From Rhodoplanes serenus (lineage in GTDB: Bacteria; Pseudomonadota; Alphaproteobacteria; Rhizobiales; Xanthobacteraceae), in assembly GCA_945893145.1 (NCBI GenBank), contig CAMDDZ010000021.1, positions 1-64,000 of the forward strand: a stretch of 64,000 bases of DNA, written 5' to 3'. The notes under the pieces were generated by a model that was given only the letters and a program-made list of their open reading frames with translations, made no database searches and had not been told where the DNA came from. The first letter of the stretch is position 1, and every line of letters begins with the position of its first letter. The position numbers and the translations under genes are program-made. Shown here one piece after another: positions 25,792-34,854 of the stretch.

Positions 25792-26751
25792 ATGACCACA
25801 TTGGTGATCGGGGCTGGCCTGATCGGCTCACAAGTCGCGCGCATTCTGGTCGAACGCGGCGAGACACCCGTGCTGATGGACGTCGCGGCGCAGCGGGAAG
25901 CCATCGGCCAAATTGTCGATCTCAACAAGGTGACGCTGGTCGCGGGCGACGTGCTGCGGCCGCTTTCGATCATCGATGCGCTGCGCAGCCACGGCATCAC
26001 GCGCATCGCGCACACCGCCGCCAATCCGCTGCTCACGCTCGGCGCGCAGCGGGACCCTTACGCGGCAATCAATCTCAACATCATGGGGACCGTGAACGTG
26101 CTGGAGGCGGCGCGCATTACCGGCCTCAAGCGCGTCGTGGTGTCGTCGTCAAGCGTGCTCAACCACTATCTCGACGGCGGTGAGGACGGCGGCAATTTCG
26201 GCAAGGAGGAGGCCTTCCCTCGCCCGACCACGTTTTATTCGGCGACCAAGCAGGCGGTCGAGAGCCTCGGCCTCAACTACGCGAAATGGTGCGGCATTGA
26301 GTTCGCGGGGCTGCGTTACGGCGCGGTGTTTGGACCGTGGAGCGGCGCAGGCGGCGGCGGGCCGTCAAACATCATCAGGGAGGCAATGCGCAACGCATTC
26401 GCAGGCAAAGAGGCGACCGTGCCGCCGGGCGTCATGGAGTGGGTCTATTCCAAGGACGCCGCGCGCGGCACCGTGATGGCGCTCGACAGCAAGGACCTCG
26501 GCAACCGCGTGTTCAACATCACGATGGGCGCGATGACGACGCCGAGCGAGATGGCCACCGCAATCGGCGTCGTGGTGCCCGGCGCCAGGGTAAAGTTCGA
26601 AGCGCCGGCCGGCACCGGCGTGTCGCTGTCGAATCGCGATCACCACGCCGATCTGAGCCGGGCCAAGCGCCATCTCGGCTTCGAGCCGCAGTTCAAGCTG
26701 CAAGATGCGGTGAAAGATCTGGCGGAGTGGATGCGGCGGTATCCGGCGTAA
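25792..26751 (+). CDS. NAD(P)-dependent epimerase/dehydratase (extended SDR)
   Basis: A 319 aa Rossmann protein. The coenzyme motif VIGAGLIGSQVARIL lies at the N-terminus, HTAANPLLTLG follows near residue 80, the catalytic pair is YSATKQAVE (Tyr and Lys three apart), and LRYGAVFGPW closes the substrate side. These enzymes epimerise, reduce or dehydrate nucleotide sugars and related compounds. It stands alone, with PhoD convergent downstream (gap 30 bases). A palindromic repeat lies just upstream. Substrate unknown. Confidence 0.9.
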   Translation: MTTLVIGAGLIGSQVARILVERGETPVLMDVAAQREAIGQIVDLNKVTLVAGDVLRPLSIIDALRSHGITRIAHTAANPLLTLGAQRDPYAAINLNIMGTVNVLEAARITGLKRVVVSSSSVLNHYLDGGEDGGNFGKEEAFPRPTTFYSATKQAVESLGLNYAKWCGIEFAGLRYGAVFGPWSGAGGGGPSNIIREAMRNAFAGKEATVPPGVMEWVYSKDAARGTVMALDSKDLGNRVFNITMGAMTTPSEMATAIGVVVPGARVKFEAPAGTGVSLSNRDHHADLSRAKRHLGFEPQFKLQDAVKDLAEWMRRYPA

Positions 26752-26781
26752 TGATGCTCGTGCCGGCCGCAGCGCGACCGC

Positions 26782-28374
26782 TCACGCTCTCTTCGGCTCG
26801 AGCTTGATCGACCACAGCGAATTGTCGTCGATATCCTTCAGCGTCACCGTAAGAACCTCAGTCGCGCCATCAATCGCGACGTGACCGAAGAATTGCAGTC
26901 CGAAGCTCGGGCCCTGATTGACGCCCGCGTCCCGCTGACCGGCCTTGCGGAACACCACCTGGGGTCCGAAGGTCTGATCCGGCTCGATTGCAGAACCCGT
27001 ACCGGCGTGCAGCGGACCCGAGATGAACTCCCAGAACGGCTCGAAATCCTGGAACGCCGCTTTGTTGGGATCGAAGCGGTGCGCGGCGGTGAAATGCACA
27101 TCAGCGGTGACCCACAGTGTGTTGCTGACGCGTTCGCGTTTGAAGAACGACAGCAGATCGGCGAGTTCGAGTTCGCGGCCGCGCGGCGGGCCGTTGTCGT
27201 TCTGCGCCATCGCATCCGAGCCGCGCACATTCTCGGGATCGTAAAGGCGCATGAGCGAGATCGGCATGTCGGTCGCGATCACCTTCCAGGTCGCCCGCGA
27301 GGACTTCAGTTCGCGCTTGAGCCAGGCAATTTGCGCCGGAGCGAAGAAATACGCCGACGGCCTGTAGCTCTCCTCCATGTTCTTGCCGTTCGGCCCGCGA
27401 TAGCTGCGGGTGTCGAGCATGAACACGTCGAGCAGCGGGCCATAGGAGAGCTTGCGATAGATGCGGCCGGGCTCAATCGGGTTCGAGCGGATCGGAATGT
27501 ATTCTTGGAACGCGCGGTTCGCGCGCGCGGCCATCACCATCATGTTCTTTTCCGTGAGCATGCTGCGCTGATGCTGAGCGCGTCCGATCGGCTCGTCGGG
27601 GTACCAGTCGTTGAACACCTCATGGTCGTCCCATTGCGCGAACATCGGGACCTCGGCGTTGAACGCCAGCACGTTCTTGTCCATCAAATTGTATTGGTAG
27701 CAGCCGCGATAGTCGGCGAGCGTCTGCGCGGGTTTCGACTTCGCCTCGGTGACGATGTTCTTCCAGATGCTGCCGTCGGGAAGCTTCACCTCCGTCCGCA
27801 ACGGGATGTCCGAGTAGATCGTGTCGCCGGAGTGCAGGAAGAAATCGGGACGACTCTTTTGCATGGTCGCCCACATGCGCATGCCGCCGCGCGCTTCGTC
27901 GATGCCCCAGCCCTGGCCGCAGGTGTCGCCCGACCACACGAACGACACCGAACGCTTATCGGCCGGCGCAGTGCGGAAGCGCCCGACTGCCGGCTCGCTC
28001 AGGATCGTCGGCGCCGCATGATCCATGAAGCGCACCCGATAGAAAATGTCCTGCCCGGCCGGCAGGTCCTCGATCACGGCCTTCGCGGTGAAATCGCTCT
28101 CCGGCAGCGCGTCGGCGAACACACCCTGGCGGACGTCACGGAAGCTGTCGGTGGTGGCGACCTCGATCTGCATGCGCGAAGGCCGGTCGCTGCGCGCCCA
28201 GACGACGCCCGAGTCGATGCCGACGTCGCCGGATTGCACGCCGTGAGTGATCTGCGGCCGGTCGGCGGCGCGGCTGAGAAACGGCCGGGCGATGCCGCCG
28301 ACGAGCGTCATCGCTGCAGCGGAGCCCGCCGTGCCGAGAAGCCGGCGTCGGTTGACCATCAAGTGTTGGCGCAT
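26782..28374 (-). CDS. PhoD-like alkaline phosphatase/phosphodiesterase
   Basis: A 530 aa Tat-exported metallophosphatase. The signal is MVNRRRLLGTAGSAAAMTLVGG. A small Fn3-like domain follows (residues about 45-140), then metal motifs VWSGDTCGQGWG, FFLHSGDTIYSDI, QWDDHEVFNDWYPDEP and LWVTADVHFTAAH, all typical of PhoD enzymes using Ca and Fe. It would release phosphate from phosphodiesters or monoesters in the periplasm. ATG 28374 is chosen because AGGA lies 9 bases before it; ATG 28380 and 28404 are in frame too. No Pho box was identified. Confidence 0.92.
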   Translation of the reverse strand: MRQHLMVNRRRLLGTAGSAAAMTLVGGIARPFLSRAADRPQITHGVQSGDVGIDSGVVWARSDRPSRMQIEVATTDSFRDVRQGVFADALPESDFTAKAVIEDLPAGQDIFYRVRFMDHAAPTILSEPAVGRFRTAPADKRSVSFVWSGDTCGQGWGIDEARGGMRMWATMQKSRPDFFLHSGDTIYSDIPLRTEVKLPDGSIWKNIVTEAKSKPAQTLADYRGCYQYNLMDKNVLAFNAEVPMFAQWDDHEVFNDWYPDEPIGRAQHQRSMLTEKNMMVMAARANRAFQEYIPIRSNPIEPGRIYRKLSYGPLLDVFMLDTRSYRGPNGKNMEESYRPSAYFFAPAQIAWLKRELKSSRATWKVIATDMPISLMRLYDPENVRGSDAMAQNDNGPPRGRELELADLLSFFKRERVSNTLWVTADVHFTAAHRFDPNKAAFQDFEPFWEFISGPLHAGTGSAIEPDQTFGPQVVFRKAGQRDAGVNQGPSFGLQFFGHVAIDGATEVLTVTLKDIDDNSLWSIKLEPKRA

Positions 28375-28475
28375 GCACATGCTTCCTGGCGACTCACCGA
28401 TCATAGTCGATAGGGCTCAGGATTTTGGGGTTTCAGGGCTTGCGCATGACACTATAGTCCGCCCCGGAGCCGGCC

Positions 28476-29369
28476 ATGGATGCTCAGCAACTCGATGCCC
28501 GCAAGGCCAGCGCGCGAAGCTGGTTCGAGCGCCTGCGCGATGAGATGTGCGCGGCGTTCGAAGCCATTGAGGATGCGCTGCCGGCCGGCGCGCCGCTCTC
28601 GGATCGCGCCGCTGGCCGCTTCACGCGCACGCCCTGGCAGCGCACCGACCACAACGGTGAGCCCGGTGGTGGCGGCACGATGGCGATGATGCGCGGCCGC
28701 GTATTCGAGAAGGTCGGCGTACATTGCTCGACCGTGCACGGCGAGTTCGCACCGGAATTCCGCAAGGAGATTCCCGGCGCCGACGCCGATCCGCACTTCT
28801 GGGCTTCGGGCATTTCGCTGATCGCACATCCGGTGAACCCGCACGCGCCAACCGCACACATGAACACGCGCTTCGTTGTCACCAGCAAGGCGTGGGTCGG
28901 CGGCGGCGGTGATCTTACGCCAATGCTGGATCGCCGCCGCACGCAAAGCGATCCGGATACTGTCGCGTTCCATGCCGCCATGAAGGCGGCTTGCGATGCC
29001 CACGCCAACGTCGCGCCCTATGACAGGTACAAAGTGTGGTGCGACGACTATTTCACGCTCAAGCACCGCAACGAGATGCGCGGCGTCGGCGGCATTTTCT
29101 ACGACTACCTGAATTCCGGTGACTGGGATGCCGACTTCGCTTACACGCAAGCGGTTGGCCGCGCCTTCCTGCACATCTACCCCGAACTGGTTCGGCGAAA
29201 TTTCGCGACGCCGTGGAGTGAGGCCGAACGCGACGAGCAGCTGATGCGCCGCGGTCGCTACGTCGAGTTCAATCTGCTCTATGACCGCGGCACGATTTTC
29301 GGGCTGCGCACCGGCGGCAATGTGGAGTCGATCCTCTCCTCCATGCCACCGGTGGTGAAGTGGCCCTAG
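28476..29369 (+). CDS. hemF: Oxygen-dependent coproporphyrinogen III oxidase
   Basis: A 297 aa haem-synthesis enzyme that decarboxylates coproporphyrinogen III to protoporphyrinogen IX with O2. Family blocks seen are [92 protein letters not shown], and [30 protein letters not shown] 28476 follows GGAG. It is divergent from phoD and convergent with the TSUP gene. Confidence 0.97.
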   Translation: MDAQQLDARKASARSWFERLRDEMCAAFEAIEDALPAGAPLSDRAAGRFTRTPWQRTDHNGEPGGGGTMAMMRGRVFEKVGVHCSTVHGEFAPEFRKEIPGADADPHFWASGISLIAHPVNPHAPTAHMNTRFVVTSKAWVGGGGDLTPMLDRRRTQSDPDTVAFHAAMKAACDAHANVAPYDRYKVWCDDYFTLKHRNEMRGVGGIFYDYLNSGDWDADFAYTQAVGRAFLHIYPELVRRNFATPWSEAERDEQLMRRGRYVEFNLLYDRGTIFGLRTGGNVESILSSMPPVVKWP

Positions 29370-29372
29370 CGC

Positions 29373-30128
29373 CTATCGTGTGAGCGCGCCGAACACCATC
29401 ACGGCGCCGCCGACAATCACCACCACGTCGAGGATTGCGGAGTGAACGTGGATCGGCAGCCGCGTGACGAACGCCTTGGCCAAAAACGCGCCAGGAAACG
29501 CCACCAGGCCGATCAACAGCGCGAATGAAATCGTCCGCCCATCGATCGCCCCCGCGATCCCGAACACCGACAGCCGCGACACGCCGACCGCAATAGAGAT
29601 GACGGCGTCGGTCGCGATCACCGCCGTGCTGACGAGCCCGGTCGCCATCAGGAGCGACAGCAGGATCACTCCGGCGCCGACTGTGCCGCCGACCGCCGCG
29701 CCATAGCCCGCAGAGCTCAGCAGCAACCCGCGATCGCTCAGCACGATGGCGCGCTTGCGCAGCAGATAGCGCAGCGGCACCGTCAGGATCAGCATGCCGC
29801 CGATGAGGAGCTGCACGCCTTTTCCGGTGAGCAACGTGTAGCCGTAGGCCGTCACCAGGCAGGGCGGAATAGCGCCGGCGCAAACCAGACCGACGCGGCG
29901 CCAATCGACAAAGCGCAGGAAGGCGAACACCCGGCCGGTGTTGGTGAGCAGACCCGCAAGTGCGATGATCGGGATGACCGGCTCGGGACCGAGCATCGGC
30001 ACCAGCACCAGCGGCATCAGCGCGCCGGTGCCGTAGCCCGCGACGCCGCCGACGATGGAGGCGAACAGCGCTACGCCGGCCACCAGGGCAAGCTGCCAGA
30101 ACGAGACGTCGGCGAAGGCGGAGAACAC
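29373..30128 (-). CDS. TSUP/TauE-SafE family membrane transporter
   Basis: A 251 aa protein with about eight membrane segments and the TSUP repeat pattern: GGVAGYGTGALMPLVLVPMLG in the first half, YGAAVGGTVGAGVILLSLLM in the second. TSUP proteins export or import sulfite, sulfoacetate or related organosulfur anions. The start is GTG 30128. It converges with hemF with a 3-base gap. No sulfur genes are adjacent, so the substrate is open. Confidence 0.88.
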   Translation of the reverse strand: MFSAFADVSFWQLALVAGVALFASIVGGVAGYGTGALMPLVLVPMLGPEPVIPIIALAGLLTNTGRVFAFLRFVDWRRVGLVCAGAIPPCLVTAYGYTLLTGKGVQLLIGGMLILTVPLRYLLRKRAIVLSDRGLLLSSAGYGAAVGGTVGAGVILLSLLMATGLVSTAVIATDAVISIAVGVSRLSVFGIAGAIDGRTISFALLIGLVAFPGAFLAKAFVTRLPIHVHSAILDVVVIVGGAVMVFGALTR

Positions 30129-30184
30129 GATGCCGCACGGTAGAGCATGTTCTGACGGCGCGGGAAACCGGTCCGCCGCAGAAT

Positions 30185-30679
30185 CTATTTCGCGGCGGTA
30201 AGATCAGCCGGCGAAATCAGCACGCCGAAGCGCTCGCACCAGATCACCACGCTCGGATAGTCCTTCAGATTCACGCCGGCCGGAATCGGATAGCGCTGGC
30301 TGCCCTTAAAGGCGCGCAAGCCGCCAAGATCGATGAACATCGAGTCCTTGACCGCTGCAACGTCGCGGATGCTCGCATTCGGCACCAGATAAACGTGGAA
30401 TGCAGGCCCTGGCCCGACCTCGAAATCGGTCTCAAGGAAGACGACGCGCTGATAAACGCTCACCCGGCCGCGGCCCCAATGCACCGGATCGGATGGATTG
30501 GCATGGATGAACGTGCCGGTGGCGATGAGGGCCGAGCGGTCGGCGTCAGTCAGTTGATCGGCTGCGGGTGGCGGCGGGAACACGAATGGAAAAAAGAAAA
30601 AGCCGAGCGCCACGCCGAATCCAGTGCCCAGGATGCCGCCGAGCAAGAAAATCGCAATCCCACGCCAGAACCGCCCCAT
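30185..30679 (-). CDS. DM13 domain protein, membrane-anchored
   Basis: A 164 aa protein with an N-terminal membrane anchor (residues 6-34, FLLGGILGTGFGVALGFFFF) and a DM13 domain from about residue 55: GTFIHANPSDPVHWGRGRVSVYQ, FEVGPGPAFHVYLVP, and PSVVIWCERFGVLISPADL near the C-terminus. The single Cys in IWCERF is the conserved residue that led to the proposal of a redox role for DM13. The domain should face the periplasm. It stands alone on its strand. Function unproven. Confidence 0.85.
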   Translation of the reverse strand: MGRFWRGIAIFLLGGILGTGFGVALGFFFFPFVFPPPPAADQLTDADRSALIATGTFIHANPSDPVHWGRGRVSVYQRVVFLETDFEVGPGPAFHVYLVPNASIRDVAAVKDSMFIDLGGLRAFKGSQRYPIPAGVNLKDYPSVVIWCERFGVLISPADLTAAK

Positions 30680-30698
30680 CGCGCCCTCGAGCTTCTTT

Positions 30699-30747
30699 GA
30701 GCATGATCTTTTCCGAAAACCGGCTTCTACTTTTCGGGATCATGCTC
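30699..30747. repeat. GAGCATGATC-type imperfect palindromic repeat, copy 2
   Basis: Arms GAGCATGATC (30699-30708) and GATCATGCTC (30738-30747) are exact complements and enclose a segment TTTTCCGAAAACCGG...TTTTCGG. It matches copy 1 near base 8835. It lies upstream of the DM13 gene. Confidence 0.75.
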
Positions 30748-30838
30748 CATAGAGGCTCGCAATCTAGCACCGCGAACGCAACGCGCCGTTCACGGGCCCG
30801 TCAGAACTGTTCACAGTTTCGATGACGCGCTGGCGGTC

Positions 30839-32077
30839 TCAGCGCGTGGACGCCACTGCTGTAACCGCAATCGCTTCAATGGCTCTCGCATCGCCCGGGA
30901 AATCCGCCGCGATCCAGGCGGCTTCGGCAGCGTGCAACGCCGCCCCCAGCGCCGGCCCCTGCGGCAAGCCACGCTTGATGAAATCGGCGGCCTTGAGTGG
31001 AAATACCGGCGCGGTCCAGCGCTGCGGCAGCGTCGCGAGATCGTGCCACCCGGCATCCTCCGCGCCAGCACGCGAGCGCGACCACGCGATCAGCACGCGA
31101 TCGGCGAAGCGCTCGGACGCGAGCCGATAGAGCAGCGCACGCGCGTCCTTATCGCTGCTGGCTTTGATCTGCCACCATGCTTCGCCCATCGACGCCAGCC
31201 GCTCGTGCTCGACGTTGCTGAGGCGAAGCCGCTGCCACAGCCGCTCGGCGTCCTCTGCGATGCGCACGCCGAGCGCGGCGAGACGGCGCGCCGGATCGTT
31301 CCGCAGGCCAAGTCCGTGCTCGAGCTTAGTCATATTGGCGAAGCTCGCCAGTTCGGGAACGCCGCCGAGCACCGGCACCAACAATCCGGCTTCCGTCATC
31401 ACGGCGAGCGCCGACACGGCGTGCGGCACGACCACAAGCTTCATCAGCTCCATCCGCACCCGCTCGCGCGACAATTGATCGAGGCCGCCGCGCGCCGCGA
31501 TGCAGGCGGCCAGGCCTTCGGCATCGGGCAAGCCATGCCCATAGGCGGCGTGGAAGCGGAAGAAGCGGAGAATGCGAAGATAATCTTCCGCGATGCGTTT
31601 GCGGGCTTCGCCAATGAAGCGCACGCGGCGCGCCTCAAGATCGGATCGGCCGCCGACATAGTCGAACACGGTGCCGTCGGCTTTGGCCGACAGCGCATTC
31701 ATGGTGAAGTCGCGCCGCTCGGCGTCGGCCTTCCAGTCGCGGCCGAACGCGACCTTGGCGTGGCGGCCGTCAGTTTCGACGTCCTGGCGGAGCGTCGTCA
31801 CCTCGAACGGTTTGCCCTCGACCACCACCGTCACGGTGCCGTGCTCGATGCCGGTCGGCACCGGCTTGAAGCCCGCCGCGCTCGCGCGCCGCACCACTTC
31901 CTCGGGCAGCGCCGTGGTTGCCAAATCGACATCGCCGATGGGCTCGCCAAGCAGCGCATTGCGCACCGCGCCGCCGACGACGCGCGCCTCCTCGCCATCG
32001 CGATCGAGCGCTGTGAGCAGCCGCGCCAACGCTCCCCCGCGAAGCCAGGCAGCGCCGGCGAGCGAGGCCGCGGTCAC
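30839..32077 (-). CDS. cca: CCA tRNA nucleotidyltransferase/poly(A) polymerase-type
   Basis: A 412 aa class II nucleotidyltransferase. The head domain shows VVGGAVRNALLGEPIGDVDLATTALPEEVV with the metal-binding DVD, then RRDFTMNALSAKADGTVFDYVGG and RIAEDYLRILRFFRFHAAYG. It adds or repairs the CCA end of tRNAs; poly(A) polymerase is the closest alternative. The start is taken as GTG 32077, which overlaps the DUF6111 stop by four bases (GTGA). The longer frame would overlap DUF6111 almost entirely. It is the last gene of a four-gene operon. Confidence 0.93.
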   Translation of the reverse strand: MTAASLAGAAWLRGGALARLLTALDRDGEEARVVGGAVRNALLGEPIGDVDLATTALPEEVVRRASAAGFKPVPTGIEHGTVTVVVEGKPFEVTTLRQDVETDGRHAKVAFGRDWKADAERRDFTMNALSAKADGTVFDYVGGRSDLEARRVRFIGEARKRIAEDYLRILRFFRFHAAYGHGLPDAEGLAACIAARGGLDQLSRERVRMELMKLVVVPHAVSALAVMTEAGLLVPVLGGVPELASFANMTKLEHGLGLRNDPARRLAALGVRIAEDAERLWQRLRLSNVEHERLASMGEAWWQIKASSDKDARALLYRLASERFADRVLIAWSRSRAGAEDAGWHDLATLPQRWTAPVFPLKAADFIKRGLPQGPALGAALHAAEAAWIAADFPGDARAIEAIAVTAVASTR

Positions 32078-32337
32078 CGTGTCCGCCCCGGCACGAACTG
32101 GCCGTCTTCCATATGGGCCGGCTCGTAGGTCGAGCCCGGTGGCGCGCCGGAGAAATGCGACAGAACGATAAAACTGCCGAGCATCAGCACCAGCGCCGCG
32201 ATTGCGAGCGTGGCGAGCCGTTTTGGCGGCCACGATTCACGTTCGAACACATGCTCCTTGGTCACCCAAAGGAACAACGCGTAAGCGCAGAACGGCGCCA
32301 GGAACAGCGCAAGCTCGGTGAGAACGGGGCGTATCAT
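32074..32337 (-). CDS. DUF6111-type small membrane protein
   Basis: An 87 aa protein with two membrane segments (residues 8-25 and 43-61) flanking KEHVFERESWPPKRL, and a polar tail YEPAHMEDGQFVPGR. Small proteins of this form sit between the NUDIX and cca genes in many Rhizobiales, from memory. Its ATG overlaps the NUDIX stop, and its own stop overlaps the cca start, so translation is coupled on both sides. Function unknown. Confidence 0.8.
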   Translation of the reverse strand: MIRPVLTELALFLAPFCAYALFLWVTKEHVFERESWPPKRLATLAIAALVLMLGSFIVLSHFSGAPPGSTYEPAHMEDGQFVPGRTR

Positions 32338-33005
32338 CCGATGTAAATCCGTTCGTAAAGGTTCCGCAGGATACCCGCGGTCACACCCCAGATGTAGCGC
32401 TCGCCGAACGGCATCGCGTAGTAGTGCCGCTCGATGCCTTCCTTCCAGATGCGCGAATGGCGCTTGTGATTGCCGGGGTTCATGAGGAATTCGAGCGGCA
32501 CCTCGAAAGCCTCCGCGACTTCGGACGGGTTGACGGTCAACCGATAGGCCGGATCGACGCGCGCCAAGACCGGCAAGATGCGGAAGCCCGAGAACGTTAG
32601 ATACAAGTCGAGATAGCCGACCGGGTCGATGAAGCGGCGTTCGAGCGCGATCTCCTCGTCGGCCTCGCGCAGCGCAGCCTCAAGCGGGCTTGCGTCGGTT
32701 GAGTCGATCTTGCCGCCCGGAAATGCGATCTGGCCGGAATGGCTTTTGAGATCCGCGGTGCGTAACGTCAGCAGCACGGCAGGCTCAGCGCGCTCGACCA
32801 CCGGCACCAGCACGGCCGCGGGCTTGGTCGCCTTGACGCCGGCCTTCTCCCACAGCGTGTCATCGAGATCGAGGTCGCCGCGCACCGCGGTCGCAGTCAG
32901 ATCGTCGAGCGCCGCCGGCACATCGAGGTTGAGCCGCGCATGAGCGCGCGCGAAAAATTCCCGCGTGGGCGCTTTCGCCTCGTCGAGTGGCACGCCGGGC
33001 TGCAT
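32334..33005 (-). CDS. NUDIX hydrolase, CoA pyrophosphatase-like
   Basis: A 223 aa NUDIX enzyme. The Nudix box is GGKIDSTDASPLEAALREADEEI, preceded by the CoAse-type segment LLTLRTADLKSHSGQIAFPGG (residues about 78-98). This pattern points to hydrolysis of coenzyme A or its derivatives. ATG 33005 overlaps the DUF1285 stop by one base (TGATG). The upstream part of the frame is a shadow of that gene. It is the second gene of the DUF1285-NUDIX-DUF6111-cca operon. Confidence 0.92.
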   Translation of the reverse strand: MQPGVPLDEAKAPTREFFARAHARLNLDVPAALDDLTATAVRGDLDLDDTLWEKAGVKATKPAAVLVPVVERAEPAVLLTLRTADLKSHSGQIAFPGGKIDSTDASPLEAALREADEEIALERRFIDPVGYLDLYLTFSGFRILPVLARVDPAYRLTVNPSEVAEAFEVPLEFLMNPGNHKRHSRIWKEGIERHYYAMPFGERYIWGVTAGILRNLYERIYIG

Positions 33006-33598
33006 CAGGCAAATTCCTTCAACTGGTCGGCCGGCGCCATGGCGTAGAATTCCCCTCCCGACGCAACACCGAACATGCGCCGGCCGTCGACGTCGCGCTC
33101 CTCGCCCAATTCCACCAGATCGTAGAACAGCGGCCGCGACACCTTGGCCCACAAATCGCGCCGCACGTGCAGATAGGGCTTGAGCCCGCCGGTACCCGGC
33201 TCAGGCTCAAAACGCAATGCGTGGTCTTTGCCGCAGGCGACCCAGTCGTCGACGTTGGTGCGGAAATGCAGCACGCGACCCTGCGTGCCAATCTCCATCT
33301 GCATCTCGACCGCAAGAAACGGCGCGTCATCGACCTGAATGCCGCATTTCTCGACCGGCGTAACCAGAAAATACTTGTCGCCCTCGCGCTTGAGCACGGA
33401 GGCAAACAGCTTGACCAGGGCGGGCCGGCCGATCGGCGTCTTGAGATAAAACCAGCTGCCGTCGGTGGCGATCCGCATGTCGAGGTCGCCGCAGAACGGC
33501 GGGTTCCACAGGTGCACCGGCGGCGGGCCCTTGCCGCCTTCGCGCCGCGCACTTTGCGCGATGCCGTCCAGCCCCGCAGGTTGCCTTTCGTTCGCCAT
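33005..33598 (-). CDS. DUF1285 domain protein
   Basis: A 197 aa protein with the DUF1285 pattern: PPVHLWNPPFCGDLDMRIATDGSWFYLKTPIGRPALVKLFASVLKREGDKYFLVTPVEKCGI (residues 24-85), then VDDAPFLAVEM and FRTNVDDWVACG. No enzyme motif is known for this family. ATG 33598 has AGGG about 8 bases upstream; the longer frame is not conserved. It is the first gene of the operon and is divergent from moxR with a 238-base gap that should hold both promoters. Confidence 0.88.
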   Translation of the reverse strand: MANERQPAGLDGIAQSARREGGKGPPPVHLWNPPFCGDLDMRIATDGSWFYLKTPIGRPALVKLFASVLKREGDKYFLVTPVEKCGIQVDDAPFLAVEMQMEIGTQGRVLHFRTNVDDWVACGKDHALRFEPEPGTGGLKPYLHVRRDLWAKVSRPLFYDLVELGEERDVDGRRMFGVASGGEFYAMAPADQLKEFA

Positions 33599-33836
33599 GG
33601 TTGACCCTACGGTATAGCCAAGATGAGCCACGCGGCTCGCGCAATTGTGATCGGCAAAACGCACCCGGCACACAATCCAAAAATAACGTATGTTTGGGCT
33701 GAAGGATGCGGATCAAGGCCAGGAATCAGCGATAATAGGCCGACGCCAAGACGGCTTGGCACAATACTTGATTGCCTGTCGATAGAACTGGCCTGATCCA
33801 GGAACTAGTCTCGAAACTTGCCAGACAACGGAGTGA

Positions 33837-34850
33837 ATGATGGCGGTCGCAAGCGGCGAAGGAATCGAGAAGCTGGAAGACATGATCGTGCGGGCAGCTG
33901 AGACCACCGCGCAGCATGTCGCCGCCGCGAAAAGCGCGATCGGCGCCGTGATCTTCGGCCAGGAAGGCGTCGTCGAGCAGACGCTGATCACCGTGCTCTC
34001 CGGCGGCCACGGCATGCTGGTTGGCGTGCCCGGCCTCGCCAAGACCAAGCTGGTCGAGGCCCTCGCCACAGTGCTCGGCCTCGATATGCGCCGTATCCAG
34101 TTCACGCCGGACTTGATGCCGTCCGACATCCTAGGCAGCGAAGTGTTGGAGGAAGGCGCCGGCGGCAAGCGCAGCTTCCGCTTTATCCCGGGCCCGATCT
34201 TCGGCCAGCTCCTGATGGCCGACGAAATCAACCGCGCCAGCCCGCGCACTCAGTCGGCGCTGCTGCAAGCGATGCAGGAGCAGCACGTCACCGTCGCCGG
34301 CACCCGCCACGATGTGCCCAAGCCATTCCACGTGCTCGCGACCCAAAACCCGATTGAGCAGGAAGGCACCTATCCGTTGCCCGAAGCCCAGCTCGACCGC
34401 TTCCTGATGCAGATCGACGTCGATTATCCGGACCGCGCGTCGGAACGCCGCATCGTGTTCGAGACCACCGGCGTCGAAGAGGCCAAGGCGCGGCAGGCGA
34501 TGTCGGCGGATGAACTTGTCGCGGCGCAACGCCTGGTCCGGCGGCTCCCGGTTGGCGAGTCGGTGGTTGACGCGATCCTGGCGCTGGTGCGCTCGGCGCG
34601 TCCCGGCCCGGACGCAGGCGACCTCGGCAAGCTCATTTCGTGGGGCCCGAGCCCGCGCGCCTCGCAAGCCTTGATGCTGGTGGCGCGCGCCCGCGCGCTG
34701 CTCCAAGGCCGGCTCGCGCCGTCGATCGACGACGTCATCGCGCTCGCCGAGCCCGTGCTCAAGCACCGCATGGCGCTGACCTTCGCGGCGCGCGCGGACG
34801 GTGAGACCATTGGGGGCGTGATCAAGAAGCTCACCGCTCGCATTGGATGA
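33837..34850 (+). CDS. MoxR-family AAA ATPase
   Basis: A 337 aa AAA+ ATPase that probably acts as a chaperone for metal-binding or VWA-domain proteins. Walker A is GVPGLAKTKLVEAL (about residues 61-74). Walker B and the following segment read LLMADEINRASPRTQSALLQAMQE. Sensor 1 is VLATQNPIEQEGTYPLPEAQLDRFLM. ATG 33840 fits the GGAG slightly better than 33837. It is the first of four genes in one operon with DUF58, DUF4159 and a VWA-like membrane protein, the usual MoxR company. Confidence 0.95.
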   Translation: MMAVASGEGIEKLEDMIVRAAETTAQHVAAAKSAIGAVIFGQEGVVEQTLITVLSGGHGMLVGVPGLAKTKLVEALATVLGLDMRRIQFTPDLMPSDILGSEVLEEGAGGKRSFRFIPGPIFGQLLMADEINRASPRTQSALLQAMQEQHVTVAGTRHDVPKPFHVLATQNPIEQEGTYPLPEAQLDRFLMQIDVDYPDRASERRIVFETTGVEEAKARQAMSADELVAAQRLVRRLPVGESVVDAILALVRSARPGPDAGDLGKLISWGPSPRASQALMLVARARALLQGRLAPSIDDVIALAEPVLKHRMALTFAARADGETIGGVIKKLTARIG

Positions 34851-34854
34851 ATTG

